A stretch of 19,447 nt of DNA from Cyanobacteriota bacterium (GCA_027482985.1 JAIXVO010000576.1:1-19447), one strand, 5' to 3'. Counted from the stretch's first letter, positions 7,783-16,325 are shown. The notes: a model not told the origin generated them from the sequence alone. Numbers and translations are program-made.

Positions 7783-8135
7783 ACCCCCAACTTTTGGCGA
7801 ATCACCTCATCTTTGTCGCGAAAGCCCACCAGCACCGCCGTCCCATCCTTCACAAACAAGGGCCGCTTCAGCAGCATGGCATCCTCGGCAAACGCCGTCA
7901 CCCATTGCGCCTCCGTCCAGTCGTCTTTCGCTGTCCCCAAAGCGCGATATGAATGTCCAGACGTGTTGCGCATCGGTTTTGATCCCAACGCCTCCACCCA
8001 GGCTTGAATCATCTCCTCACAGGGAGCCTGTTCTTTCGTATTGACGAATTCATACTCAACCCCATTGCTCTCTAACCAGGCAAACGCCTTTTTGCAGGTG
8101 CCACAGTTAGGAATACCGTAAACCGTTAAGGACAT
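7779..8135 (-). CDS. Spx/ArsC-family thioredoxin-fold protein
   Basis: The 118-residue protein has the ArsC/Spx/YffB fold. The N-terminal VYGIPNCGTCKKA carries a CxxC pair (C11, C14). NTSGHSYRALG lies at 57-67 and LKRPLF at 89-94. Spx proteins bind RNA polymerase under thiol stress; ArsC-type reductases use the first Cys against arsenate. The CxxC pair favours a redox or Spx/MgsR-like role over plasmid-type arsenate reduction, but sequence alone does not decide. The stop lies in the palindrome TTAA (7779-7782), which also supplies the stop of the convergent CpcT/CpeT-like gene. A heptamer array lies upstream of its start. Confidence 0.85.
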   Translation of the reverse strand: MSLTVYGIPNCGTCKKAFAWLESNGVEYEFVNTKEQAPCEEMIQAWVEALGSKPMRNTSGHSYRALGTAKDDWTEAQWVTAFAEDAMLLKRPLFVKDGTAVLVGFRDKDEVIRQKLGV

Positions 8136-8223
8136 AAGGAAACCATTGAATTGAGACTTGCGATTTTTGATTTTAGAGGAAGAACGGTGATCGGGGGGAG
8201 GGGAGGAATGGGAGGGAGGTGAG

Positions 8224-8258
8224 GGAGTCAGGAGTCAGAAGTCAGAAGTCAGAAGTCA
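8224..8258. repeat. Tandem heptamer array (GGAGTCA/GAAGTCA)
   Basis: Five consecutive heptamers: two GGAGTCA then three GAAGTCA. A G-rich purine tract precedes the array (from about 8195) and a C-rich tract follows (about 8270-8297). The array fills most of the 164-bp gap between the Spx/ArsC-like start and the DUF486 stop. The unit GGAGTCA recurs at 16128-16148. Confidence 0.9.
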
Positions 8259-8299
8259 GAAAAACAGCCATCCCAACTCCCAACCTCCAACCCCTGCCT

Positions 8300-8641
8300 T
8301 CACTGTGGTTTGTCGCTAAAAATCAAGTAAGCCGCACCTGCCAGGAGCATGGCGGCGAAGAAGTAGTTGCGGGTGATGGGGACTTGCATGTAGGCGACGC
8401 TGAAGCCAGCGAAGACGAGCATGGTGGTGACTTCCTGGATGACTTTGAGTTGGGGCAGGGTGAAGTACTGGATGCCGATGCGGTTGGCGGGCACCTGGAA
8501 GCAGTATTCCAGCAGGGCGATCGCCCAACTGACGGCGATCGCAATCCAGAGGGGCGCAGTTTTCAAGTCTTTGAGATGTCCATACCAGGCAAAGGTCATG
8601 AACACGTTGGAGATGAACAATAACAGAATGGGTTTGAACAT
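8300..8641 (-). CDS. DUF486 / DMT-like small membrane protein
   Basis: The 113-residue hydrophobic protein has about four predicted membrane helices. FISNVFMTFAWYGHLKDLK near the N-terminus is characteristic of the DUF486 family, which resembles small drug/metabolite transporters. Substrate is unknown. The start lies only 3 bp downstream of the stop of the comB-like gene on the same strand, so the two are very probably co-transcribed. Confidence 0.88.
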   Translation of the reverse strand: MFKPILLLFISNVFMTFAWYGHLKDLKTAPLWIAIAVSWAIALLEYCFQVPANRIGIQYFTLPQLKVIQEVTTMLVFAGFSVAYMQVPITRNYFFAAMLLAGAAYLIFSDKPQ

Positions 8642-8644
8642 GGC

Positions 8645-9364
8645 TCAGATTCGGTTGGCATCCTGGTAAGCACCTTCTATTAAATAAGGCACAGCCGCAC
8701 TGATGTTGGCTTGACTCGCCAGTTCAATATCTTGGGGAAAGCCTCTGGCGATCAGTTCTTTGCCGGAACTGCATTGCATGAGTAAATCCAGGAGTTGGGG
8801 GGCAGCCTGGTGAAAAGCGGCGATCGCAGCTGCGACTTCGGGCGATCGCGTGCCGGGTAACTGGCTAAGAATTGCGCCTGCCCCAACCCAATCTTCCCAG
8901 GCGGGACGCAGACTGCCATCTGCCCACCGTTCCCCAGCTGGAATCACGGCAATGTTGGAGCCACAGGTTTGGGCATGGGCAGCGATCGCGTGGTAATTCC
9001 GCAAGCAGCCTGACAGGGTGGGGGTTGTGCCAGTGCCGAGGCTGAGGGTGGCTCCGTTGGGGGAGGGGAGGACGAGGCGCGTGCCAGCAGGAATATCGAG
9101 TAAGGAGGCGGGGGAGAGAGAAAAAGCGGACTGGCGATCGCGGCTTGCCAGCAACGCTTGGTGAGTGGCAGCAAAATCGGCGGCAGACTCGTCACGCCAA
9201 CGGTAAGGAAACGCGATCGCGCCCCGACTGGTGATGATGTCCACGCTAGTGGAGAAGGACAACACATCGACAATCACGATCGCATCGCTGATCGCTGCCA
9301 GTTGCGTCACGCCTGCTAAGCCCCACTCACAGCGCAAGGCAAATTCAGCTTGATCAAACACCAT
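8645..9364 (-). CDS. comB: 2-phosphosulfolactate phosphatase family protein (ComB-like)
   Basis: ComB was defined as the Mg-dependent phosphatase that converts 2-phosphosulfolactate to sulfolactate in coenzyme M synthesis of methanogens. Many cyanobacteria carry homologues although they are not known to make coenzyme M, so the true substrate here is uncertain. The 239-residue protein shows the family pattern: AIVIVDVLSFSTSVDI near 28-43 with the conserved Asp, LPSPNGATLSLG near 98-109, and IAVIPAGERWADGSLRPAWED near 138-158. It is followed after 3 bp by the DUF486 gene. Upstream at 9397-9409 lies a perfect short palindrome GGAAG-TGC-CTTCC of unknown meaning. Confidence 0.88.
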   Translation of the reverse strand: MVFDQAEFALRCEWGLAGVTQLAAISDAIVIVDVLSFSTSVDIITSRGAIAFPYRWRDESAADFAATHQALLASRDRQSAFSLSPASLLDIPAGTRLVLPSPNGATLSLGTGTTPTLSGCLRNYHAIAAHAQTCGSNIAVIPAGERWADGSLRPAWEDWVGAGAILSQLPGTRSPEVAAAIAAFHQAAPQLLDLLMQCSSGKELIARGFPQDIELASQANISAAVPYLIEGAYQDANRI

Positions 9365-9483
9365 GACACTTGCGGCAAAACCCGTAATCTAAAATTGGAA
9401 GTGCCTTCCTGATCATCGCTCCTGTTCTAGATTAGCCTTGACCTAAAAGTCGATTGTTCATCCTAACCACATGCCCTTCTCTA

Positions 9484-11313
9484 TCAGCGATCGCGTCTGA
9501 TCTGTAATTGGTCAATATTCCACAAGCCCCAACTGGGCAAGCCAGAATATTGAATGCCGTTGATGGTGTTGCGAGCCGCCATCAACGCGCGATCATTGAC
9601 CAGGAAAATGACGGGTAAATTGTCCTGTACCACTCGCTGATAGTCGGCATAAATAGCTTTGCGTTTGGTTTCATCAAGTTCTCGCGCCCCGGCAATCAGG
9701 AGGCGATCGATGTCCAGTTCAAACGGGTAAGGTTGCCATCCCTGGATGGGTTGCTGTCCCGTTTGTTGTTTCAGATTGAAAGAGTGGGAACCGCCCGTAC
9801 TGAGCCACAAATTCGCCGCTCCGTGGGGGTCGATGCCGCCCGTAAAGCCAATTATGTGGGCATCCCAATCGCGGGTGGTGGAGGTCTTTTCGACCAGCAC
9901 ATTGAAATTGAGCGGGGTGAAGTCCACCTGAATCCCAATGTCGCTGAGATCGGATTTGATTTGCGCCCCGATCGCCTCGCGCACCTTATTCCCCGCATTC
10001 GTCAGCAAGGTAAAGCGCACCCGATTGCCCTGCGCATCCAATAGTTGTTGCTGAGCGTTATACCGGAATCCGGCTCCCTGTAACAGTTGTTTGGCTTTGC
10101 CCAGGTCATAGTCATAAACCTTCAAACCTTGCTCTGGCTTGAGAAAGTAAGGGCTTTGCAGAGAGATGGGGGAGTTTTGGATGATGCCTAAGCCGCGAAA
10201 AATATTGTTGTTGATCCGGGTGCGATCGATGGCATGGGCGATCGCCTGTCGAAACGCCAGATTACTAAACCAGCTTAATTTCACCGGATCGACAATCGGA
10301 TTGCCGTCTTTATCCTGAGCGCGATTGAGATTAAAGGTGAGGTAAAGCACCCCCGACCACGGCCCCCCGTTGTAGACCGTAAAGTTGCCCCGCCGATCTT
10401 CCTGCTTCAGAAGCGAGAAGTACTCGGGACGTAGCGGGCGGGCATCGCCCATGACATCCAGTTCGCCCGACCGGAAGCGAATCAGTTGGGTATCGGTATT
10501 CTCAATAAACTGCCAGACAATCCGCTCAATCAACGGCAGCGGGTTGCCCTGAGCATCTTTCCGCCAGTAATAGGGGTTGCGGCGGAAGACGAGCCGCTGT
10601 CCTGGACTGTAACTATCTAGCAAATACGCGCCATTCACCACAATGTCTTGCGGTGGCGTATCCGTATTCCAGGTGGAAATAAATTGCAAATTGCCATCGG
10701 CTCCTTTGGTTCTGAGACTCTCGGCCAGCTTATGTTGCGGCATGATCAAAATGCCATCGGGAGCGGCAGTGGCACGCAGAAAGGGCGCAAACGGTTCCGG
10801 CAGCAAGAATTCCACCTGGCGATCGCTAACTTTCCGCACACTGGGAAACACACCTTGGGGAAAGCGATCGTTTGGCCCAATCCGAATCGAATCTTTGGCA
10901 TCGGTAGGTACATCGGGATTAAACACAATGTCCCGATAGGTAAACACCACATCATCCGCCGTCAAGGGTTGCCCATCCGACCATTGCAGCCCCGTCCGCA
11001 AGGTAAACGTCACCCGCCGCTGATCCTCCGAAATCGTCCAGGATTCGGCTAAACCAGGCTGAATGTTGCCCTCCCCGTCTTCCCGCGTCAGCCCTTCATA
11101 GGCAAACAGAAAAATGCTGGGAAAAGTTTGATTGTTGGCATAGTTGAAGGTTTTGGGGTCGGTCAAAGTACTCAAGACCAACTGGGAGCCCTGCGCGGTT
11201 TGACTACGAAACTGACTCGGTTGGCAACTGCCCAGCGGCAGTAAACATACCAAGGTCAGCAGAAACAGGATGAGATGGCGCGATCGCGGATAGAACTGGT
11301 GCCAAACCGACAT
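9484..11313 (-). CDS. ABC transporter substrate-binding lipoprotein, family 5 (peptide/nickel type)
   Basis: This is the periplasmic, lipid-anchored solute receptor of an oligopeptide-type ABC importer. From ATG 11313 the protein is 609 residues. It has a basic N-terminus, a hydrophobic core and the lipobox LGSC with C30 as the lipidated residue. WSDGQPLTADDVVFTYRDI is the signature region of family 5 binding proteins. The frame extends 42 codons upstream to a GTG at 11439, but that extension is polar and would bury the signal peptide, so ATG 11313 is preferred. No permease or ATPase gene lies nearby, as is common for dispersed cyanobacterial importers. Candidate ligands are di/oligopeptides, nickel or sugars; the sequence does not decide. 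Confidence 0.92.
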   Translation of the reverse strand: MSVWHQFYPRSRHLILFLLTLVCLLPLGSCQPSQFRSQTAQGSQLVLSTLTDPKTFNYANNQTFPSIFLFAYEGLTREDGEGNIQPGLAESWTISEDQRRVTFTLRTGLQWSDGQPLTADDVVFTYRDIVFNPDVPTDAKDSIRIGPNDRFPQGVFPSVRKVSDRQVEFLLPEPFAPFLRATAAPDGILIMPQHKLAESLRTKGADGNLQFISTWNTDTPPQDIVVNGAYLLDSYSPGQRLVFRRNPYYWRKDAQGNPLPLIERIVWQFIENTDTQLIRFRSGELDVMGDARPLRPEYFSLLKQEDRRGNFTVYNGGPWSGVLYLTFNLNRAQDKDGNPIVDPVKLSWFSNLAFRQAIAHAIDRTRINNNIFRGLGIIQNSPISLQSPYFLKPEQGLKVYDYDLGKAKQLLQGAGFRYNAQQQLLDAQGNRVRFTLLTNAGNKVREAIGAQIKSDLSDIGIQVDFTPLNFNVLVEKTSTTRDWDAHIIGFTGGIDPHGAANLWLSTGGSHSFNLKQQTGQQPIQGWQPYPFELDIDRLLIAGARELDETKRKAIYADYQRVVQDNLPVIFLVNDRALMAARNTINGIQYSGLPSWGLWNIDQLQIRRDR

Positions 11314-11430
11314 GTTCAGGATTGTGAAGGGTGATCGAATTTTACGCCAAAAGCCCCATCTTGCTTGTTCACCCCAGTATTCGGTAGATTCTTGCGATCG
11401 CGACTGCAACAGCGCGTAAAATTTCCCTAG

Positions 11431-11808
<378 letters not shown>

Positions 11809-11959
11809 CAAAGGCAGAGGGCAGGCGATCGTAGTCAACTGAGTGGATCGAACTGTGCGAGTTTTAGCACCCTCACGCAGTGGCAATCACCTGCCGTAAA
11901 GAAGGATTTCCCGGTGAAACCAGACCCAGGTTTTCGCCTAAAATCGTCCTGCAGATAGA

Positions 11960-11975
11960 TGTGACTCTCATCACA
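11960..11975. promoter_or_regulatory. CRP-type binding palindrome in a convergent gap
   Basis: TGTGA-CTCTCA-TCACA matches the CRP/SYCRP1 consensus TGTGA-N6-TCACA at all ten conserved positions. It lies in the 290-bp gap (11809-12098) between two convergent genes, so it precedes no recognised coding start on either strand. I see no other feature in the gap and no convincing -10 box near the site. It may serve an unannotated small RNA or be fortuitous. Confidence 0.45.
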
Positions 11976-12098
11976 AAATAGGGAGAGCGACCAGCCTAGT
12001 GATGGAACAGCTCCAAAAAAATGAATGACAGGCGACAATCTAGCGATCGCTGACTTGGGTCAATTGATCGCCGGACACCCGTAAGACTAGCACCCAAA

Positions 12099-13328
12099 TT
12101 ATTGACCGGAGCGCAAAATACTACTGCTAAAGCGATCGCGCAGAGTCGAAAAGTAATGTCCCATCCGCTGATTTTGTTTGCGTTGAGTTAACAGTTCCTC
12201 GTAAAGACTTTCGACTTTGCTGATATTACTGCTCAGGGTGTAGCGTTCTTCCACCCGACGGCGGGCGTTTTGCCCCAAGGTGGTTGTCCATTGAGTATGA
12301 TCTCGCAGGAGCGGCAGTAAGGTTTTGAGTTGTGTTGCTACGGGTTGATTCCGCAGCAGCACGACACCCGCTTCGTTTTCCAACACTTCCCCATCCGCTC
12401 CCACATCGGTCGCGACACAGGCCACCCCGCAGGCCATCGCTTCCAGCAACGACAGGGACAACCCTTCGACGAGAGACGGGAGCACAAAGACATCTGACCC
12501 GCGCAAAATTTCAATCCGGCGTTGCTCATCGGCAATGAACCCCAGCCATTCAATGCCGTGTTCGGGACCATAGAACGGCATCAGCGAGTTCGCTAAAGCA
12601 CCGTGATTGCCGACAATGACCAACTTGGCGTTCGGCTCCATCCGCGCATGTTTCCAGGCTTTCAGCAGCGATTCGACGTTTTTCTCTGGGGCAATGCGTC
12701 CCTGGTAGAGAAAAATGCGCTCAGCCCCCATTTCGGCTTTGAACTTGGAGTCGCCAGGAGAATATTTTTCAATATCAACCCCATTCGGAATCACCACCAC
12801 GCGACTAGGAGCCACGCCCAGCCGGATCAAGAGTCGCCGTTGCAGCTTGGAAAAGACAATGACGCGATCGTATTTCGCCAGACAGGGTGCATACAGTTGA
12901 TAGCTGAGGTATTGAGTAGTGGAACTGAGGTTACGTTGTTCGCGATCGAAGGCGGGATGAAAGGTCGCCACCAGGGGAATGTTTAAATCGCCGCAAATTT
13001 CCGGTAGCGCAAAGTCTAGGGGGGAGAGGGTGAGAGATGCATGCACCACATCAGGGCGGAGTTCTTCTAGGGCTTGCGATAAAATCTTGCGCGATTGCAG
13101 CGTCGGAATGGTGTAAATCTGGGCTTTCAAGAAATAGGGGATGGAAATCTCTTGCACCGCATCGGCAGCACCGGGATCTTCTGGCCAGTGATCAGGGACG
13201 GGGTCATCTTGCGCAAAGTGGAAGAAACTGACGGTGTGCCCAAGCTCTTGTAGGGCAGTCGTTACTTCCCGGCTGTAGGTAACATTGCCACAAAAAGGAG
13301 ATTTTTTTCCAAGCCAAGCAACGTGCAT
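12099..13328 (-). CDS. Family GT4 glycosyltransferase (possibly digalactosyldiacylglycerol synthase)
   Basis: The 409-residue protein has the two-domain GT-B fold of retaining GT4 enzymes. The acceptor domain begins MHVAWLGKKSPFCGNVTYSREV. The linker region reads VIPNGVDIEKYSPG (179-192). The donor site includes YQGRIAPEKNVESLLKAW (208-225) and the EX7E motif from E288 to E296 in VEGLSLSLLEAMACG. No signal peptide is seen. The N-terminal stretch resembles, from memory, the cyanobacterial galactolipid enzyme DgdA, which adds a second galactose to monogalactosyldiacylglycerol in thylakoid lipid synthesis. I hold that assignment at about 0.45. It lies 76 bp downstream of the MFS gene on the same strand. 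Confidence 0.88.
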   Translation of the reverse strand: MHVAWLGKKSPFCGNVTYSREVTTALQELGHTVSFFHFAQDDPVPDHWPEDPGAADAVQEISIPYFLKAQIYTIPTLQSRKILSQALEELRPDVVHASLTLSPLDFALPEICGDLNIPLVATFHPAFDREQRNLSSTTQYLSYQLYAPCLAKYDRVIVFSKLQRRLLIRLGVAPSRVVVIPNGVDIEKYSPGDSKFKAEMGAERIFLYQGRIAPEKNVESLLKAWKHARMEPNAKLVIVGNHGALANSLMPFYGPEHGIEWLGFIADEQRRIEILRGSDVFVLPSLVEGLSLSLLEAMACGVACVATDVGADGEVLENEAGVVLLRNQPVATQLKTLLPLLRDHTQWTTTLGQNARRRVEERYTLSSNISKVESLYEELLTQRKQNQRMGHYFSTLRDRFSSSILRSGQ

Positions 13329-13404
13329 TCGGTTTTGTGACTGGGGACAAGTGACGGCTCACTTTAGCACTACTTCAAGGAACTGTGAAAGTATTCATAG
13401 AACC

Positions 13405-15126
13405 TTAACGCTTTGTAAAGCCTGTGCGAGAAGTGTACCAGGTTAGGCACCCTCCTGCGATCGCCAACCCCGCTAAACCGAGAAAAACAATCTTCAACCC
13501 AAACAATGTTTCGGCCACTCCTGCCAGGGCTAAGGGCAAACTCAGGGCAATGTTGATGGCATTATTCTGCAAGCCAAACACCTTGCCACGCATATCTTCC
13601 GGTGTTTCTTCCTGAATGGTGGTTTGCATCGGCACCCCAATCACGGCAGAAAAGACCCCCAGCGCTGCGATCAGGACTAAAGCCGGGAGCAGATGTTGGG
13701 AGAACAGTGCCAGTCCAAATAGGGAACTTGCCATCCCCAGCGAGCCGTATAGGCCCAGTTGGGCATGGGAGAACCGCTGCCCAAATTGCCCCACGAAGGC
13801 GGCTCCGATCGCCATCCCGACACCACCTGCCGCCAGCAAAAAGCCAAACTGGGACGCTTTAATTTCGGGGATCACTTCCGCCAGTCGGACTGACAACACA
13901 GCTAAAGCGGCAAACACGGAGAACAGGATCACCAATTGCAACATGGCACCCCGCACCCGATGCTGTTGGCTCAAATAGCGCAACCCATCGCGAATATCTT
14001 GAAACACATGGGGCGGTTCTGATGCTGGCTGGGTGCTGGTAGCGCCATTTGCCGGGACAACGCTAGGATTTTTCTCGTTCATTCGCAGCAACAGCAGGAT
14101 CAAGCCAGCGATCGCATAACTGCTGGCGACGACAATTTCTTTCCCTAATCCCACCGCAGTCAGACCCAGGTGAGCGGCGATCGCATCGGCGGCAACGAGT
14201 AACGGCTCACCCACCGCAAAGCCAATAATGACCGAGGCCATCATCGTGGTTGTGTAGAGGGAATTGGCAGACAGCAAATGGCGTTTTTCCACAATCAACG
14301 GAATCGCCGATTGTTCTGCTGGGGCAAAAAATTGGGTCAGGGTGGAGACTAAAAAGGTAATGCCTAACAGGGCGTAAAACCCGACGGGCAAACCTGACCA
14401 CGGTGCCCAGCCTTTCGTTAGCCAGAGCAAGAACGGCAGTGCGAAGACCAAGCCGCCCCGCATCAGGTTGGTGACGACTAAGACGGTTTTCTTGGACCAG
14501 CGATCGACATACACGCCCGCGATCGAGCCAAACAGAACCGCTGGGATCGTAAAGGCAATCATGATCGAAGATACCCAACCGCTGATGGTCTGGTCTTCCG
14601 ACTGAAAGCGATTGGCGATCAGGGCAATCATCAAGACTAAATAAACTTTATCTGCCAGTTGCGAAAAAACCTGGCCGCTCCACAGCGTCAGGAAGTTGCG
14701 ATTTTTCAGAACTGGTAAAAATCCCCGTTCAGGTTCGGGTAGGTTGCCGCCTCGTTGAGCCGGGTCGGAGAAGGACTGTCCCCCTGGTTCATCAGATGTG
14801 CCCGAACCGACAATCCGATCTTGCAGAGCAGCTGCGCGGGCAGCACCTGAAAAGTCTTCATTTAATTCAAACGCTTCTTCCTCGGAGCGGAACATGGGCA
14901 GAGCGTTCTCCTCATCGCGATGGACATCCGGGAACAGGACAGGCGTTTGCGCCCCATCACCTGATTGATTATGTTCTGTTGCGGATTGTATCAAAGATTG
15001 GCGGGGCTTGAGATCCGCATCCTGGTTGTTTGTTGCTGGTACGCCGTTCTCTCCAGCGGTAGAGTCCAGAGAGTCCGTCGCTAACATCAACATCGCTTCC
15101 AGATCGGGCTTCGGCAATTGCATCAT
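13405..15126 (-). CDS. MFS transporter with long polar N-terminal extension
   Basis: The 573-residue protein is a major facilitator of the EntS/MFS_3 type. The membrane part begins at about 138 with FLPVLKNRNFLTLWSGQVFS. The loop VYVDRWSKKTVLVVTNLMRG matches the family's conserved loop 2-3, and about 12 membrane helices follow. EDMRGKVFGLQN lies in the C-terminal half, a common motif of this subfamily. The first 136 residues are polar, acidic and low in hydrophobicity, which is unusual for MFS exporters; they begin with a short helical-looking segment (MQLPKPDLEAMLMLATDSL). Substrate is unknown. The start overlaps the recO stop by ATGA (15123-15126), a sign of translational coupling. A second in-frame ATG follows immediately. 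Confidence 0.9.
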   Translation of the reverse strand: MMQLPKPDLEAMLMLATDSLDSTAGENGVPATNNQDADLKPRQSLIQSATEHNQSGDGAQTPVLFPDVHRDEENALPMFRSEEEAFELNEDFSGAARAAALQDRIVGSGTSDEPGGQSFSDPAQRGGNLPEPERGFLPVLKNRNFLTLWSGQVFSQLADKVYLVLMIALIANRFQSEDQTISGWVSSIMIAFTIPAVLFGSIAGVYVDRWSKKTVLVVTNLMRGGLVFALPFLLWLTKGWAPWSGLPVGFYALLGITFLVSTLTQFFAPAEQSAIPLIVEKRHLLSANSLYTTTMMASVIIGFAVGEPLLVAADAIAAHLGLTAVGLGKEIVVASSYAIAGLILLLLRMNEKNPSVVPANGATSTQPASEPPHVFQDIRDGLRYLSQQHRVRGAMLQLVILFSVFAALAVLSVRLAEVIPEIKASQFGFLLAAGGVGMAIGAAFVGQFGQRFSHAQLGLYGSLGMASSLFGLALFSQHLLPALVLIAALGVFSAVIGVPMQTTIQEETPEDMRGKVFGLQNNAINIALSLPLALAGVAETLFGLKIVFLGLAGLAIAGGCLTWYTSRTGFTKR

Positions 15127-16067
15127 GACTCGTGACTCTCGGCGGACAGGGCGATCGCGGGGGTAGGGGAAACGGGAAAACAGGCATCCATCAAGGTTGC
15201 CGATCGAATCGGTCGATCAAAATGATACTGCGCATATTGGCGGAGCAACCGTTCGACTGCCAGCCAATCTACCAAAGTGGCTTGCAGTGGTTGCACGATC
15301 GCGAAGGCCTCCGCTAACGGTTGACTCCCCAGATCGAGTTGGGCGATCGCCTGTAAGAGTGCCAATTCCATGCCCGAAATCGCGCGATGGAGTTGCCGTC
15401 CGCGCGCGCCAGTGCCAGGTTGGTAAGGGGTCGGTCGTTCCTGCACTGAGGTCGCAGCCCCTTGTGGTTTGGGCGGATCGGGTCGTTGTTGCAACCGGTG
15501 TAAGGCCGCGAGCGTGACTACTCCGCCCGCCGGAGCGCTAAAGCCAATCTGCCAATTGGGAGTATCGAGATCCGGCGACAACGGCACCCGCGTTACACAA
15601 CATTGGGCGAGTTGGGGCGCGACTCCTTCTAACGTCAACAGTTGCAGAATGGCATACGTGAGGTAGGGCAACACCCAATGGTCGGGCGATCGCTCCAATT
15701 GCTGCAAGTGGTAATTCATCCAATCAAACAAGGCTTCCTGCGGTTGCTCACTCAACGCCTGAAACAAACACAACTCGGCCAAATATTGACTCGCAGTCAG
15801 CTTCTTCAAATCCCGCCCCAACTTCGGGTAAGACTCCAGCGTTTCCGCCTGAGTCAGCTTATCCAGCGATTTGCCTTTCGCAATCAACAACTGATTCACC
15901 ACAAACAAACCACTCCGCCCCCCCAAACTGGAATGATGTTTCCGCGCCCCCATCGCCATCACCTGAATCAAGCCATACTCCCGCGTCAGAATCGTCAACA
16001 GGCGATCGGATTCGCCCATCGGCATGGCTTTGAGGTTGATTCCAGTGGCTTTGTAGGTGCGGGACAT
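15123..16067 (-). CDS. recO: DNA repair protein RecO
   Basis: RecO works with RecF and RecR to load RecA onto SSB-coated single-stranded DNA and anneals complementary strands. From ATG 16067 the protein is 314 residues. The N-terminal OB-fold region reads YKATGINLKAMPMGESDRLL, then REYGLIQVMAMGARK. The helical domain follows. The usual four-Cys zinc site is not conserved: CCVTR (156-160) stands where the first CxxC normally is, and the second pair is missing (GGVVTLAAL). A Pro/Gln/Arg-rich insert of about 30 residues spans 194-224. The frame continues upstream to 16109, but those 14 residues (Pro/Ser-rich) come from the purine-rich repeat tract, so the internal ATG is preferred. No Shine-Dalgarno is visible. 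Confidence 0.92.
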   Translation of the reverse strand: MSRTYKATGINLKAMPMGESDRLLTILTREYGLIQVMAMGARKHHSSLGGRSGLFVVNQLLIAKGKSLDKLTQAETLESYPKLGRDLKKLTASQYLAELCLFQALSEQPQEALFDWMNYHLQQLERSPDHWVLPYLTYAILQLLTLEGVAPQLAQCCVTRVPLSPDLDTPNWQIGFSAPAGGVVTLAALHRLQQRPDPPKPQGAATSVQERPTPYQPGTGARGRQLHRAISGMELALLQAIAQLDLGSQPLAEAFAIVQPLQATLVDWLAVERLLRQYAQYHFDRPIRSATLMDACFPVSPTPAIALSAESHES

Positions 16068-16127
16068 GGGGGAGGGGGAAGGAGGGGCAGGGAGAGAGAG
16101 GGAGGGCAAGGGAGAGAGAGGAAGGGA

Positions 16128-16148
16128 GGAGTCAGGAGTCAGGAGTCA
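16128..16148. repeat. Tandem heptamer array (GGAGTCA x3)
   Basis: Three exact GGAGTCA units follow a purine tract of GGGAGAGAG-like sequence (about 16068-16127). The unit is the same as in the array at 8224-8258. A C-rich tract (about 16298-16340) closes the region on the other side. Confidence 0.88.
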
Positions 16149-16174
16149 GGAGGAAGAATAATGAAGGAGGGTTC

Positions 16175-16207
16175 GTAGAGACGGTGCCGTTGGCACGTCT
16201 CCTGCCG
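16175..16207. repeat. 33-bp hairpin-forming intergenic repeat, copy 1
   Basis: The unit begins GTAGAGAC and ends CTCCTGCCG. GAGAC pairs with GTCTC and GTGCC with GGCAC around a GTT loop, with one bulged G. Similar hairpin repeats with a GTAGAGACG core are, from memory, scattered between cyanobacterial genes. The second copy at 16224-16256 matches at 31 of 33 positions. Confidence 0.8.
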
Positions 16208-16223
16208 GGGAACGAGGTTCGTT

Positions 16224-16256
16224 GTAGAGACGTTGCCGTTGGCATGTCTCCTGCCG
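16224..16256. repeat. 33-bp hairpin-forming intergenic repeat, copy 2
   Basis: This copy differs from copy 1 at unit positions 10 (T for G) and 22 (T for C). Stem pairing is largely kept through a G-T wobble and a bulge. A partial third start (GTAGAGA, 16268-16274) follows, with the same upstream TTC, so the locus may hold remnants of a longer tandem run. Confidence 0.8.
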
Positions 16257-16325
16257 AGAGCCAATTCGTAGAGATGATGTTGATCGCCCATAGCCTCCCA
16301 CTCCCCAACCCCCAATCCCCAACCC

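Noticed and set aside
8219..8669. Several frames antisense to the DUF486 gene
   Set aside because: They are mirror frames of a clear membrane protein gene and partly translate heptamer repeats.
11835..11960. Cobalamin-type riboswitch or tRNA remnant on the minus strand
   Set aside because: GCCACTG and GTTCGATCC fragments occur, but the surrounding conserved boxes and stems are absent.
11835..12038. 67-codon minus-strand frame in the convergent gap
   Set aside because: It starts at TTG without a ribosome site, spans the CRP-type palindrome and shows no family pattern.
16068..16109. 14-residue N-terminal extension of RecO
   Set aside because: It is Pro/Ser-rich sequence from the purine tract; the ATG at 16067 matches the expected N-terminus.
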